A stretch of 64,000 nt of DNA from Porphyrobacter sp. AAP82 (GTDB lineage Bacteria; Pseudomonadota; Alphaproteobacteria; Sphingomonadales; Sphingomonadaceae). A program made the translations under genes and the position numbers. Below are positions 36,566 through 45,901 of this stretch, piece after piece. Location: positions 62,001 to 126,000 of the forward strand of contig NZ_ANFX01000013.1 in the NCBI RefSeq assembly GCF_000331285.1, written 5' to 3'. Below the pieces are notes generated by a model. It ran no database searches, was not told where the DNA came from, and worked only from the letters and a program-made list of their open reading frames with translations. How positions within the stretch are numbered: the first letter of the stretch is position 1; each line of letters starts with the position of its first letter.

Positions 36566-37168
36566 TCAGCCCCCCTTCCCCGCCGCCACCATCGCGTCCC
36601 ATTGCTCCCACGGTATGGCGCGCCCCGGATAGGCGACGCTTCGGAAGGGCCAGTCGCGGGCGAGCCATTTTTGCACCCACGCGTAAAGCTCGGCGTCGAA
36701 GCCCGCCTCGTATTCGGCGGCAGTGACCCACAGCACCACCTGCGCGTCGTACCCGGGGACCCTGCTCGGGTAGACATAGACGCAAGCCCGCTCGCGGGTG
36801 CCGTCGGGGGTGAGGACCGCGTAGGCGAAGGACGTGCGGGCGGCGAACCGGCCCGCCTCGGTCTCCATGTCGAGCACCGCGTCCTTCATCGTCAGCCCCG
36901 CATGGGGCCAGTCGGGCGAGCGGGTGAAGGTCTTCTGGAGATGCGCGATCGAGCTCATATAGGCGCGGTAATCGATCTCGGTGAGCCCGGGGCCGAGCGG
37001 GACGAGCCGGAAGCCCGGCCCCCCGGCGGTCAGCGGCACGGCGAAATCGGGGGCGATCCACGGGGCGGGGGCGGGGGTTGCCGCAGGGGCCTGCGCCTGC
37101 GCGGCCGGAGGCCCTGCTGCTGCCCCGAGCAGCGCTGCCGCCGCCGCCATCACTGCCCTCAGCCGCAT
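36566..37168 (-). CDS. Exported hypothetical protein
   Basis: 200 residues, starting with MRLRAVMAAAAALLGAAAGPPAAQAQA, a signal peptide. The rest contains GLTEIDYRAYMSSIAHLQKTF and a later VVLWVTAAEYEAGFDAELYAWVQKWLARDWPF, which together resemble a GNAT-like or DUF fold in proteins annotated only as hypothetical. No catalytic residues are recognised. It lies between the AT-rich orphan and the acyl-CoA synthetase on the minus strand. Confidence 0.7.
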   Translation of the reverse strand: MRLRAVMAAAAALLGAAAGPPAAQAQAPAATPAPAPWIAPDFAVPLTAGGPGFRLVPLGPGLTEIDYRAYMSSIAHLQKTFTRSPDWPHAGLTMKDAVLDMETEAGRFAARTSFAYAVLTPDGTRERACVYVYPSRVPGYDAQVVLWVTAAEYEAGFDAELYAWVQKWLARDWPFRSVAYPGRAIPWEQWDAMVAAGKGG

Positions 37169-37338
37169 CGCCCCGCTCCTTCCTCGCCAAACCCGCCACC
37201 CGCGATTTTCCTACACCGCGCAAAACGGCTACAGGACGGGCAGCTCTTTCACTTCGTGACCCCCCCGCGTGGACCTGGCAATTGCGCGAATGACGCAAAG
37301 GCGCGGTGCCCGCCCGGCTGCCGATGCAGCGGAAAATC

Positions 37339-37429
37339 GTGTGAACTTCGGTTTTGCCCCGCAACCCGATGAAAGAACGCGCGAAATCCTGTAGGATTGC
37401 ACATTTTGCAATGTGAACTTCGTGAACTT
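37339..37429. repeat. Dispersed 91-bp intergenic repeat, copy 2
   Basis: Matches 1186-1276 over the full 91 bases (about 86% identical by eye). It again lies just 3' of a minus-strand CDS, 22 bases after the acyl-CoA synthetase stop, and keeps the three GTGAACTT motifs and the central AATCC-TGTA-GGATT hairpin. Confidence 0.8.
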
Positions 37430-37451
37430 TGCCCGCGCCCCGTGGCGGCGA

Positions 37452-39311
37452 TCAGCTCCGGTAGAGCGCGTCGATCCGTTCCTGATAGCGTTCGCGGATC
37501 TTGTGGCGGCGGATCTTCATCGAGGGGGTCATCTCCTCGTTCTCGATGGTGAAGGCTTCATCGGCAAAGGCGAACTGGCGGACCTTCTCGATCACCGAGA
37601 GGTCGGCATTGGTCCGGTCGATGCCGGCGCGCACCGCGTTCTTGAAGGCGGGCAGCTCCTGCAAGGCCTTGAGATCGAACTTCTCGCCGTTCTCGCGCGC
37701 CCATTCCAGCGCCCATTCGGCATCGGGCACGATCAGGCCGACGACATAGGGCCGCTTGTCGCCGCTCACCATCGCCTGGGCGATCTCGGGCTGGAGCGTC
37801 AGCATCCCCTCGACCTTCTGCGGGGCGATGTTGTCGCCCTTGTCGTTGACGATCATGTCCTTCTTGCGGTCGGTGATCTTGATCCGGCCCTTGTGGTCCA
37901 AGTGGCCGATATCGCCGGTGTGGAGCCAGCCGTCCTTGAGGGTGCGCGCGGTTTCGGCATCGTTGCGCCAGTAGCCGTGCATGACCAGCTCGCCGCGCAC
38001 CAGGATCTCGCCATCCTCGGCGATCCGCACCTCGACCCCGCGCATCGGCGGGCCGACGGTGTCCATCCTGAGGCCGACCCTGGGCCGGTTGCAGCTGATC
38101 ACCGGTCCGGCCTCGGTCTGGCCGTAGCCTTGCAGCATGGTGAGGCCCATGGCCTCGAAGAAATTGCCGACTTCCGGATTGAGCGGCGCGCCGCCCGAAA
38201 CCATCGCCTTGATCCGCCCGCCGAATTTCTGGCGGATCTTGGGCCTCAAGGTCTTCTCGACAAGGAAGTCGATCGGCCGGTCGCGCAGGCGCTTCTTGCC
38301 GTCACGCGCGTTGCCGGCGATCTTGAGGGCATTGTCCATCATGAAATTGGCGACCTTGCCCTGCTTTTCGACCTGCTTCATGATCCGCGTGCGCAGCACC
38401 TCGAACAGGCGCGGGACGACGACCATGATGGTGGGCCGCGTCTCCTCGATATTGCTGGCGAGCTTTTCGAGGCCTTCGGAATAGAAGATCTCCGCGCCCA
38501 CCCCGATGGGAAGATATTGCCCGCCGGTGTGCTCGTAGGCGTGGGACAGCGGCAGGAACGAGAGGAAGCGTTCGTCCTTGATCCCGAAATCGGAAATGAG
38601 GATTTCGGCCGCGCCCGCGACGTTGCACAGGATCGATCCGTGGTGCTGCATCACGCCCCGGGGCGCGCCGCCGGTGCCGCTGGTGTAGATGAGGCAGGCG
38701 GTGTCCTCGCGCGCGATCCGGGCGATGCGCGCGTCGACCGCAGCGCGCGCAGGCGCGGCATCGCCGGTGACGAGGCTCGCCCAGTCGTGATATTCGAAGC
38801 TGCCCGATTGTTGGCGCTTGAGGTTCTCGATACCGATGACATGCTCGACCAGGCCGGTCTGGCCGATCGCGCCCACCACCGGGGCGAGCAGCTTCTCGGT
38901 CGAGACGAACACCGCGCGCGCGCCCGAATTGTCGAGGATGTGGGCGTGATCGCGGCGGGTGTTGGTGGTGTAGGTGGGTACGGTGATGCAGCCTGCCGCC
39001 ATGATCGCAAGGTCGGCGATGCACCATTCGGGCCGGTTCTCGGACACGAGCGCGACGCGGTCGCCGTCATCGAGGCCCATGCCGCGCAGCGCCTCGGCCA
39101 TGAGGCACACCTGCTCCGCCGCCGAACGCCAGGTCTGCGTCACCCACTGCCCGCCGGTCTTGTGGCCGAGGAACGGTGCATCGCCCTTTGCGTCGGCGCG
39201 CTTGAGGAACAGCTCCACGAGGTTCTGCGCGGTGTCGATGTCCTGCAAGACCTGCGGGTCGGCAGGGTTGGCAACCGCGCGGGCGGCGTGCGGAACGGTG
39301 GGAGAATGCAC
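37452..39311 (-). CDS. Long-chain acyl-CoA synthetase (AMP-forming)
   Basis: Activates a fatty acid to acyl-CoA through an acyl-AMP. About 619 residues. P-loop YTSGTGGAPRGVMQHH is a variant of the usual TSGTTGxPKG, with Gly for the second Thr and Arg for Lys. SHAYEHT, GYGQTEAGPVIS, DGWLHTGDIGHLD and KITDRKKDMIVNDKGDNIAPQKVE follow. The C-terminal SMKIRRHKIRERYQE is typical of FadD15-like enzymes. GTG 39311 has AGGAG nine bases upstream; TTG 39317 is also possible but too close to that site. Confidence 0.92.
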   Translation of the reverse strand: MHSPTVPHAARAVANPADPQVLQDIDTAQNLVELFLKRADAKGDAPFLGHKTGGQWVTQTWRSAAEQVCLMAEALRGMGLDDGDRVALVSENRPEWCIADLAIMAAGCITVPTYTTNTRRDHAHILDNSGARAVFVSTEKLLAPVVGAIGQTGLVEHVIGIENLKRQQSGSFEYHDWASLVTGDAAPARAAVDARIARIAREDTACLIYTSGTGGAPRGVMQHHGSILCNVAGAAEILISDFGIKDERFLSFLPLSHAYEHTGGQYLPIGVGAEIFYSEGLEKLASNIEETRPTIMVVVPRLFEVLRTRIMKQVEKQGKVANFMMDNALKIAGNARDGKKRLRDRPIDFLVEKTLRPKIRQKFGGRIKAMVSGGAPLNPEVGNFFEAMGLTMLQGYGQTEAGPVISCNRPRVGLRMDTVGPPMRGVEVRIAEDGEILVRGELVMHGYWRNDAETARTLKDGWLHTGDIGHLDHKGRIKITDRKKDMIVNDKGDNIAPQKVEGMLTLQPEIAQAMVSGDKRPYVVGLIVPDAEWALEWARENGEKFDLKALQELPAFKNAVRAGIDRTNADLSVIEKVRQFAFADEAFTIENEEMTPSMKIRRHKIRERYQERIDALYRS

Positions 39312-39425
39312 TGGCAAAGGCTCCTGATCCCTTCGGAAGTTCTCGTCCGGGGTTCAGGTGCAACCCCGTGCCCCTTCTCGTTAGAAGCTGTGGGCCGTAG
39401 CGGCAAGCACCTCGCGGCAGGCGTG

Positions 39426-41150
39426 TCAGGGCGTGACGAGGCTGACCAGGCGCGGCTCGGTCGCCACCTGCCAGGTGCCGTCGGGGCCAAGGCCCAGCGC
39501 ATTGGCCTTGATCGGCGCAGTCCCGGCGCGGATGCCCTTGTGGCCGAGCCGCTCGAGTTCGGGTTGCATCGCCACCAGCGGCGTGCCCTCCTCGATCAGC
39601 AGCATGTCGCCGACCGACATGGCGAAGGGCAGGGCGAGCGCATCCTGCGCGCCGAGCCCGAAATCGAGCACGCCGATGATCCCGCGCGCAACGGTGACGG
39701 GGATCGTCGGCCCACCGGCCGCGCCGATCACCAGCACCACCTTGCCGCGCGCGTCGTAGACGATGGTCGGCGCCATCGACGAGCGCGGGCGCTTGCCGCC
39801 CTCGACCCGGTTGGCGACCGGCTTGCCGCCGTCCTCGGGGGTCAGCGTGAAGTCGGTGAGTTCGTTGTTGAGGTAGAAGCCGCCGAAGTGCAGCCCCGAC
39901 CCGAACGCGCCCTCGATGGTCGAGGTGTAGCTGACGGCATCGCCCTCGGCGTCGACCACCGCGAAGTGGGTGGTGCCGTGCTCGGGCTCCTCCGGCCCGT
40001 CCCCGCGCGCGCGCGGCGCGCCGGGGGGCACGCCGGGCTCGGGCCTGGCGATGGTCGTCGCCGGATCGATCAGCGCCGAGCGCGCCGCAAGGTAGGCGGG
40101 ATCGACGAGGCCCTTGACCGGCACCGCGACGAAATCAGCATCGCCCGCATAGAGCTCGCGGTCGGCATAGGCGAGGCGCTGGCTTTCGATGAACAGGTGC
40201 CAGAACACCGGGCTGTCGGGGCCCGATGCGGCGAGATCGAAACGTTCGAGCTGGCCGAGCATCTGCGCCACCGCGATCCCGCCCGAGGACGGCGGGCCCA
40301 TGCCGCAGATGCGGTAGATGCGGTAGCCCGTGCACACCGCGGCGCGCTCCTTCGCCGTGTAGCCGGTGATGTCGGCGGCGGTCATCCGGCCGTCCTGCGG
40401 AGTGGCGGCGGCAACATGGCTGGCAAGCGCAGCGGCGGGGGCGGGGCCGTAAAAGGCTTGCACCCCCCCGGCGGCGAGCTTGCGGAAGGTCGCGGCGAGT
40501 TCGGGCACGCGCACCGTGGCGCCGACCGGCAGCGGCTCGCCATCGGCGCCGAAAAACACCGCGCGTGCGGCATCGGACTTGTCGGCGCGGCCCTTGTTGC
40601 CCTTGAGCGATTCGAACAGCCGCCGGTTCATCACGAAGCCATCCTCGGCGAGCGCAATGGCTGGCGCGAACAGATCGGCCCAGGCGAGCTTGCCGTGGGC
40701 CGCGTGGGCCTTGGCGGCGAGCGCGAGATTGCCCGGCACCCCGACGCTGAGGCCCGAGAAGACGCGGGTGTCGCGGCCCAGCACCTTGCCGCTCGGATCG
40801 AGGAAGCGCGTCGGCGTGGCGGCGGCAGGCGCAGTCTCGCGGCCATCGTAGGTGGTGAGCGCGCCGCTCTCGCCGTCGCTGCGCACCATGAACCCGCCGC
40901 CGCCGATGCCGGAGCTTTGCGGCTCGACCACGGTCAGCGCCAGCATCACCGCGATCGCCGCGTCGGTCGCCGAGCCGCCCTTGGCGAGGATCGCCGCGCC
41001 CGCCGCGCTCGCGCGCGGATCGGCACTGCTGACCGCGCCGCCGCTGTTGAAGCGGATGTTCTCCACACCTTCGAGAGGGATGGTCTCGGAGGTGGCGCAG
41101 CCCGACAGGACGAGAGCGAGCGGGGCGATCAGGGCGGGGAAAAAGCGCAT
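39426..41150 (-). CDS. ggt: Gamma-glutamyltransferase, lipoprotein form
   Basis: Periplasmic cleavage of gamma-glutamyl compounds such as glutathione. 574 residues with lipobox MRFFPALIAPLALVLSGC, so anchored rather than free. The self-processing Thr lies in EHGTTHFAVVDAEGDAVS (about residue 380), and GGGGFMV, GMGPPSSGG and SSMAPTIV are the conserved blocks. Co-directional with pyrD upstream, 11 bases apart, perhaps co-transcribed. Confidence 0.93.
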   Translation of the reverse strand: MRFFPALIAPLALVLSGCATSETIPLEGVENIRFNSGGAVSSADPRASAAGAAILAKGGSATDAAIAVMLALTVVEPQSSGIGGGGFMVRSDGESGALTTYDGRETAPAAATPTRFLDPSGKVLGRDTRVFSGLSVGVPGNLALAAKAHAAHGKLAWADLFAPAIALAEDGFVMNRRLFESLKGNKGRADKSDAARAVFFGADGEPLPVGATVRVPELAATFRKLAAGGVQAFYGPAPAAALASHVAAATPQDGRMTAADITGYTAKERAAVCTGYRIYRICGMGPPSSGGIAVAQMLGQLERFDLAASGPDSPVFWHLFIESQRLAYADRELYAGDADFVAVPVKGLVDPAYLAARSALIDPATTIARPEPGVPPGAPRARGDGPEEPEHGTTHFAVVDAEGDAVSYTSTIEGAFGSGLHFGGFYLNNELTDFTLTPEDGGKPVANRVEGGKRPRSSMAPTIVYDARGKVVLVIGAAGGPTIPVTVARGIIGVLDFGLGAQDALALPFAMSVGDMLLIEEGTPLVAMQPELERLGHKGIRAGTAPIKANALGLGPDGTWQVATEPRLVSLVTP

Positions 41151-41161
41151 CGGCACGGGTG

Positions 41162-42196
41162 CTATTCGCTTCCCACCGCTTCGGCAATGCTGGTGAACCC
41201 GTCGCGCCGCATCAGGCCTTCCAGCCCGCGCGCGATCCGCGCCCCGAGGCCGGGGCCTTCGTAGACCATCGCCGAATAGAGCTGCACCAGGCTGGCGCCC
41301 GCGCGGATGCGTTCCCAGGCATGTTCGGCCGTGGCGATGCCGCCCACGCCGACCAGCGGAACCGCGCCGCCGGTCGCCTTGCGGAAATCGCGCAGGCGCT
41401 GGGTGGCCAGCATCCGCAAGGGCGCGCCCGAAAGCCCGCCCGTCTCGCCCGCGTGATGCGAACGCAAGGCGGGGCGCGCAATCGTGGTGTTCGAGACCAC
41501 CAGCGCCCCCAGCCGCTTGTCGATGGCGATGCGGGCGATGGCGTCGATATCGGCAGGCTCGAGGTCGGGGGCGACCTTGAGGAAGATCGGCGCCGCACTG
41601 CCCGCCTCGGCGCGCGCGGCGACCACCGCATCGATGAGCCCGGTAAGCGCGCTCTCGTCCTGGAGCGCGCGCAGACCCGGGGTGTTGGGGCTGGAGATAT
41701 TGACGCACAGGTAGCTGGCGTGCGCGGCCATCATCCGCGCCATCACCGCATAGTCGGCGATCCGGTCGGCGGAGTCCTTGTTCGCCCCGATATTGACCCC
41801 GACGATCCCCGCCCGCCCGGCGCGCGCCTGCAATCGCGCCAGCGCCGCTGCGCCCCCGCCATTGTTGAACCCCATGCGGTTGATGACAGCCCTGTCCTCG
41901 ACCAGCCGGAACAGGCGCGGCTTCGGATTGCCCGCCTGCGGGAGCGGCGTGATCGAGCCGACCTCGGTGAAGCCGAAGCCCAATCCGAGCAGCGCATCGG
42001 GGACCTCGGCATCCTTGTCGAAGCCCGCTGCGACCCCGACCGGATTGGGAAAGACAAGCCCCGCCACCTCGACCCTCAGGGGACCGGCGGGCGCGGGCGC
42101 GCGCGCCGGCAGCGCCGCCAGCGCGCGCAGGGCAAGGCGGTGACCGGTCTCGGAATCGAGCGCGAAGACGGCGGGGCGGATCAGGCGGAACAGCAT
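41162..42196 (-). CDS. pyrD: Dihydroorotate dehydrogenase (quinone), class 2
   Basis: Membrane-associated step of pyrimidine synthesis. 344 residues. MLFRLIRPAVFALDSETGHRLAL is the amphipathic membrane-binding helix pair of class 2 enzymes; FPNPVGVAAGFDKD, GSITPLPQAGNPKPRLFRL, NRMGFNNGG, and the catalytic-Ser region NISSPNTPGLR are present. ATG 42196 matches the conserved start; an in-frame ATG at 42316 would add 40 unconserved residues. Confidence 0.96.
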   Translation of the reverse strand: MLFRLIRPAVFALDSETGHRLALRALAALPARAPAPAGPLRVEVAGLVFPNPVGVAAGFDKDAEVPDALLGLGFGFTEVGSITPLPQAGNPKPRLFRLVEDRAVINRMGFNNGGGAAALARLQARAGRAGIVGVNIGANKDSADRIADYAVMARMMAAHASYLCVNISSPNTPGLRALQDESALTGLIDAVVAARAEAGSAAPIFLKVAPDLEPADIDAIARIAIDKRLGALVVSNTTIARPALRSHHAGETGGLSGAPLRMLATQRLRDFRKATGGAVPLVGVGGIATAEHAWERIRAGASLVQLYSAMVYEGPGLGARIARGLEGLMRRDGFTSIAEAVGSE

Positions 42197-42314
42197 GAGC
42201 CAAGCGCCTATGCGAGGGCACCGCGCCTGTCGAGCCTGCGCGCTGCGTGATGCTGATTGACGCAGACATACAAGCCCTCCGGCGCTTCCAAGGGGCGCCC
42301 TGTCGCTTGCATAC

Positions 42315-42434
42315 AATCCCCGCAGCCGATCGCTGTTTATCTGACCCCTGCGACCCGAAGGGCTCGGAGCAGCGATGCGAAGAGTTCCTCAACTCAATGG
42401 GCGGCCTTCCCGATCGGGACGGCCGCCCTTTTTT
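42315..42434 (+). ncRNA. Candidate small RNA ending in a strong terminator
   Basis: No plus-strand gene precedes the terminator at 42399-42434, since pyrD and everything to its left run the other way. A transcript must therefore start within the gap. TACAAT at 42312 could be a -10, without a clear -35, giving an RNA of about 115-120 bases. Within it ATCGCTG pairs perfectly with CAGCGAT, enclosing a CGACCC-GAAG-GGGCTCG-type hairpin. It lacks the SRP RNA apical motif, and I cannot match it to 6S or other known families. The 5' end is uncertain. Confidence 0.5.
42399..42434 (+). terminator. Strong intrinsic terminator
   Basis: Perfect stem GGGCGGCC/GGCCGCCC with an inner palindrome TCCCGATCGGGA, directly followed by six T. 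The direction is plus, although no plus-strand CDS precedes it. The frameshifted AraC gene starts 175 bases later. Confidence 0.85.
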
Positions 42435-42610
42435 ATCAGACAATTAGCCCGAGGCTGGCGCAGCCTTCCCCGGCCCGCACCCATCGCGCCCCAAGCAGCG
42501 ACTCGACAAGCGGCCGCAGCCCGCGCATGAAGAACTTGCGGGGCCTGCCGGCTCCGGGGTCGCACCAAACCAAAACAAGGGGGGCCCCGGGGATCCGGGG
42601 GGGTGCTTGG
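42435..42610. other. Intergenic stretch before the AraC pseudogene
   Basis: About 175 bases. It contains runs such as GGGGGGCCCCGGGGATCCGGGGGGG (described here by pattern at 42579-42603) that can fold into a G/C hairpin just before the GTG start. No gene is visible. The promoter of the AraC-type gene would lie here. Confidence 0.4.
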
Positions 42611-43409
42611 GTGACGTTCCGGACAAAAATTATCGCTCCGCCCGCCGCCGCGGCGGAGCATGTGCACAGCTTCTACACGATCGAGACCGACGAACCGCTG
42701 ATCGAGGAAGCGATCCCGGCCTATTCGGCCCAGCTTGTGGTGGTGGTGCGCGGCCGGCTTGCGATCAGCTTTGCCGATGGCACCCGCGCGCATTCCTCCA
42801 CCGTGACCCTCAACGCGCCGCAGATGCGCAGCGCGGCCTGCGCGCTTGAAGGGCCGCTGACGGTGGTCGGCGCATCGCTCACCCACCTCGCCTGGCAGCG
42901 GCTCGCGAACCTCCCCGCAGATCAGGTCCACGACCGCCTGCCGCGCGGGCGAGATCGCGCCCGAGGCGTTGTGCGCGACGCTCGGCGCGGCGGCGGCGGC
43001 GGGGCGCCATCCGCTGCGCGCGGATCATGTCGCCGTGGTCGAGGCGATCCTGGCCTGGCTGGTGAGCGGCTTCGATCCGACGCTCGACGAGCTTTATGGC
43101 GGGCTCGGCATGTCGCCGCGCCAGGCGCAGCGCATCGCGCGGCGGTTCTTCGGGGTGCCGCCCGCGCAGATCCTCAAGCGCTTCCGGGCGCTGCGCGCGG
43201 CGATGCTGCTCGCCAATCCGGCGATGGGCGAGGAGCTTCACGACCAGATGATGGCGGCCTTCTTCGATCAGGCGCACCTTATCCGCGACATCCGCCGCTA
43301 CACCGGCCGCACGCCCACCCAGCTGCGCCGGCAATCGATCGAGCGCGCGCTGCTCGATCCGGCCGCGCATGGCGAGGCGGGATCGCTGCTGCGCGATGCG
43401 GCGGACTGA
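42611..43409 (+). pseudogene. AraC-family transcriptional regulator, frameshifted
   Basis: Two reading frames together make one protein of about 266 residues. The first (GTG 42611 to ~42947) gives an N-terminal sensing domain with HVHSFYTIETDEPLIEEAIPAYSAQLV. The second (from ~42948 to 43409) continues as GEIAPEALCATLG and has the AraC helix-turn-helix pair: LDELYGGLGMSPRQAQRIARRFFG and FFDQAHLIRDIRRYTGRTPTQLRR. The switch needs one base removed at the GGG of 42947-42949. So either the gene is broken by a 1-base insertion or the sequence has an error; no long homopolymer is there to favour an error. Confidence 0.75.
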
Positions 43410-43421
43410 CCGATTGGCGGC

Positions 43422-43450
43422 TTGTAATGCGAGCAATCTGCTCCTAATTG
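43422..43450 (+). promoter_or_regulatory. Candidate promoter of the suf operon
   Basis: TTGTAA (43422-43427) and TAATTG (43445-43450) are 17 bases apart. Predicted transcription start is near 43457, inside the inverted repeat that follows, consistent with repression by a bound regulator. The match to consensus is modest. Confidence 0.45.
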
Positions 43451-43451
43451 C

Positions 43452-43478
43452 CAATTCGGACTGATACCGTCCGAATTG
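43452..43478. promoter_or_regulatory. Perfect inverted repeat, probable operator of the Rrf2/IscR-type regulator
   Basis: CAATTCGGAC and GTCCGAATTG are perfect 10-base reverse complements with a seven-base spacer, 15 bases before the regulator start. The dyad is of the size bound by Rrf2 dimers and overlaps the predicted start of transcription, so autoregulation of the suf operon is likely. Confidence 0.7.
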
Positions 43479-43492
43479 AGAACCGCTCGCAA

Positions 43493-43938
43493 ATGCGCCT
43501 GTCGAACCTTGCCGATTATGCCGTCATCACGATGTGCCAGGCCGCGCTCCATTGCGGCAACGGGCGGGTGAGCGCGGCTGAACTCGCGACCGAGACCGGC
43601 CTGCCGGTGCCGACTGTGCAGAAGCTGGTCTCGAAGCTGACCGCGGCAGGGCTGCTGCGGAGTGTGCGCGGCGCGCATGGCGGGTTGCAGCTCGGGCGTC
43701 CGGCGGCGGCGATCACGGTGGCGGACATCGTCGAGGCGATCGAGGGCCGCATCGCGCTCACCGCCTGCATCGACCATGCCCCTTGCGATTACGAAGCCGG
43801 GTGCAACATGAAGCCGCATTGGCCGATCATCAACAACGCGCTGCGCGGGGCGCTGGCGGGCATCACGCTGGCCCAGCTGCGCGGCCCTGTCGCCCCATCC
43901 CCCGTCATGGGCGCGGCGACCCCTGAGGACCTTCCGGC

Positions 43939-43942
<4 letters not shown>
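43493..43942 (+). CDS. Rrf2-family Fe-S regulator of the suf operon (IscR/SufR-like)
   Basis: 149 residues. Winged helix-turn-helix at residues 1-85 ([49 protein letters not shown]). The Cys set C-x5-C-x5-C ([13 protein letters not shown]) has the same spacing as the [2Fe-2S] ligands of IscR, so a cluster-sensing role is expected. ATG 43493 chosen as conserved start. Overlaps sufB by four bases. An inverted repeat lies just upstream. Confidence 0.9.
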
Positions 43943-45420
<1,478 letters not shown>

Positions 45421-45442
45421 TCCGCGCCGCCCTCACCTTTTC

Positions 45443-45525
45443 CGTCACCCCGGCGCAGGCCGGGGCCCAGAGCGGCAAAGTGCAGCGCCCAGCGCCACTG
45501 GGTCCCGGCCTTCGCCGGGATGACG
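45443..45525. repeat. Palindromic intergenic element inserted in the suf operon
   Basis: Left arm 45443-45470 and right arm 45498-45525 are 28 bases each and reverse-complementary at 25 of 28 positions; the loop is 27 bases. The arm type (CGTCACCCCGGCG...GGCCCAG) looks like the GC-rich palindromic elements scattered in many alphaproteobacterial genomes. It could form a long RNA hairpin between sufB and the next gene. Only one copy is in the window. Confidence 0.85.
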
Positions 45526-45537
45526 AAGTTGGTTTGG

Positions 45538-45557
45538 TTGAGGGGAGCGTGGGGTGA
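45538..45557 (+). repeat. 20-bp direct repeat, right copy
   Basis: Perfect second copy of 45401-45420. The GTGA within it contains the start codon of the next gene, so the duplication restores both the sufB end and the start of the following ORF. Confidence 0.9.
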
Positions 45558-45901
45558 ATAACATTCCAACTTGGCTCGCCCTTCTTGGGTTTGCAGCCCC
45601 TCTGATTGCATTAGCCGGTAGTGCTGTGGCCCTTGTAATCCGACAATATTATGAGGCCAAACAGCGGCAGCGCGACGAGTTTTTTGCGCTACTAGACCGC
45701 TTCGACAATCCAAACACTGGCATTTTTTGTCGCTTAGCAGCGACTTATCGCCTCCGAGAATTCAAAGAGGATCGTGACTTCCTCCTCCGGTTTCTGGAAT
45801 TGCAGCAGAAAAATGTCGAAGGCGGGAAGGATGCTGTCGCGCTTCTTGTCGGAGAGATGAAACTCACCTGCCGTGCGCTTAGAGGCGAGGAATTCGAATG
45901 A
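45554..45901 (+). CDS. Small membrane-anchored ORF inside the suf operon, hypothetical
   Basis: 115 residues. One N-terminal membrane segment (WLALLGFAAPLIALAGSAVALVI) and a cytosolic charged helical part with KQRQRDEFFALLDRFD and FLLRFLELQQKN. Its base composition is AT-richer than the suf genes. GTG 45554 lies in the right 20-bp repeat and the gene overlaps the DUF559 gene by four bases. Not part of standard suf operons; function unknown. Confidence 0.6.
   Translation: MNNIPTWLALLGFAAPLIALAGSAVALVIRQYYEAKQRQRDEFFALLDRFDNPNTGIFCRLAATYRLREFKEDRDFLLRFLELQQKNVEGGKDAVALLVGEMKLTCRALRGEEFE

Noticed and set aside
36482-37372. Plus-strand open frame opposite the exported hypothetical
   Set aside because: It is antisense to a frame with a good signal peptide and ends inside the 91-bp repeat; no domain is seen.
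37413-41264. Very long plus-strand open frame opposite the acyl-CoA synthetase and ggt genes
   Set aside because: The minus strand carries two clearly recognised enzymes; the antisense frame is Arg/Ala/Gly/His rich without domains, as expected from high GC codon bias.
42315-42434. SRP (4.5S) RNA
   Set aside because: A CTGTTTA and a GCAGC are placed similarly, but the nearly invariant GGAAGGAAGCAGC-type apical loop is absent.
42257-42610. Extended N-terminus of the AraC-type gene, in frame back to 42257
   Set aside because: It would run through the intrinsic terminator; the GTG at 42611 begins the part that looks like protein.
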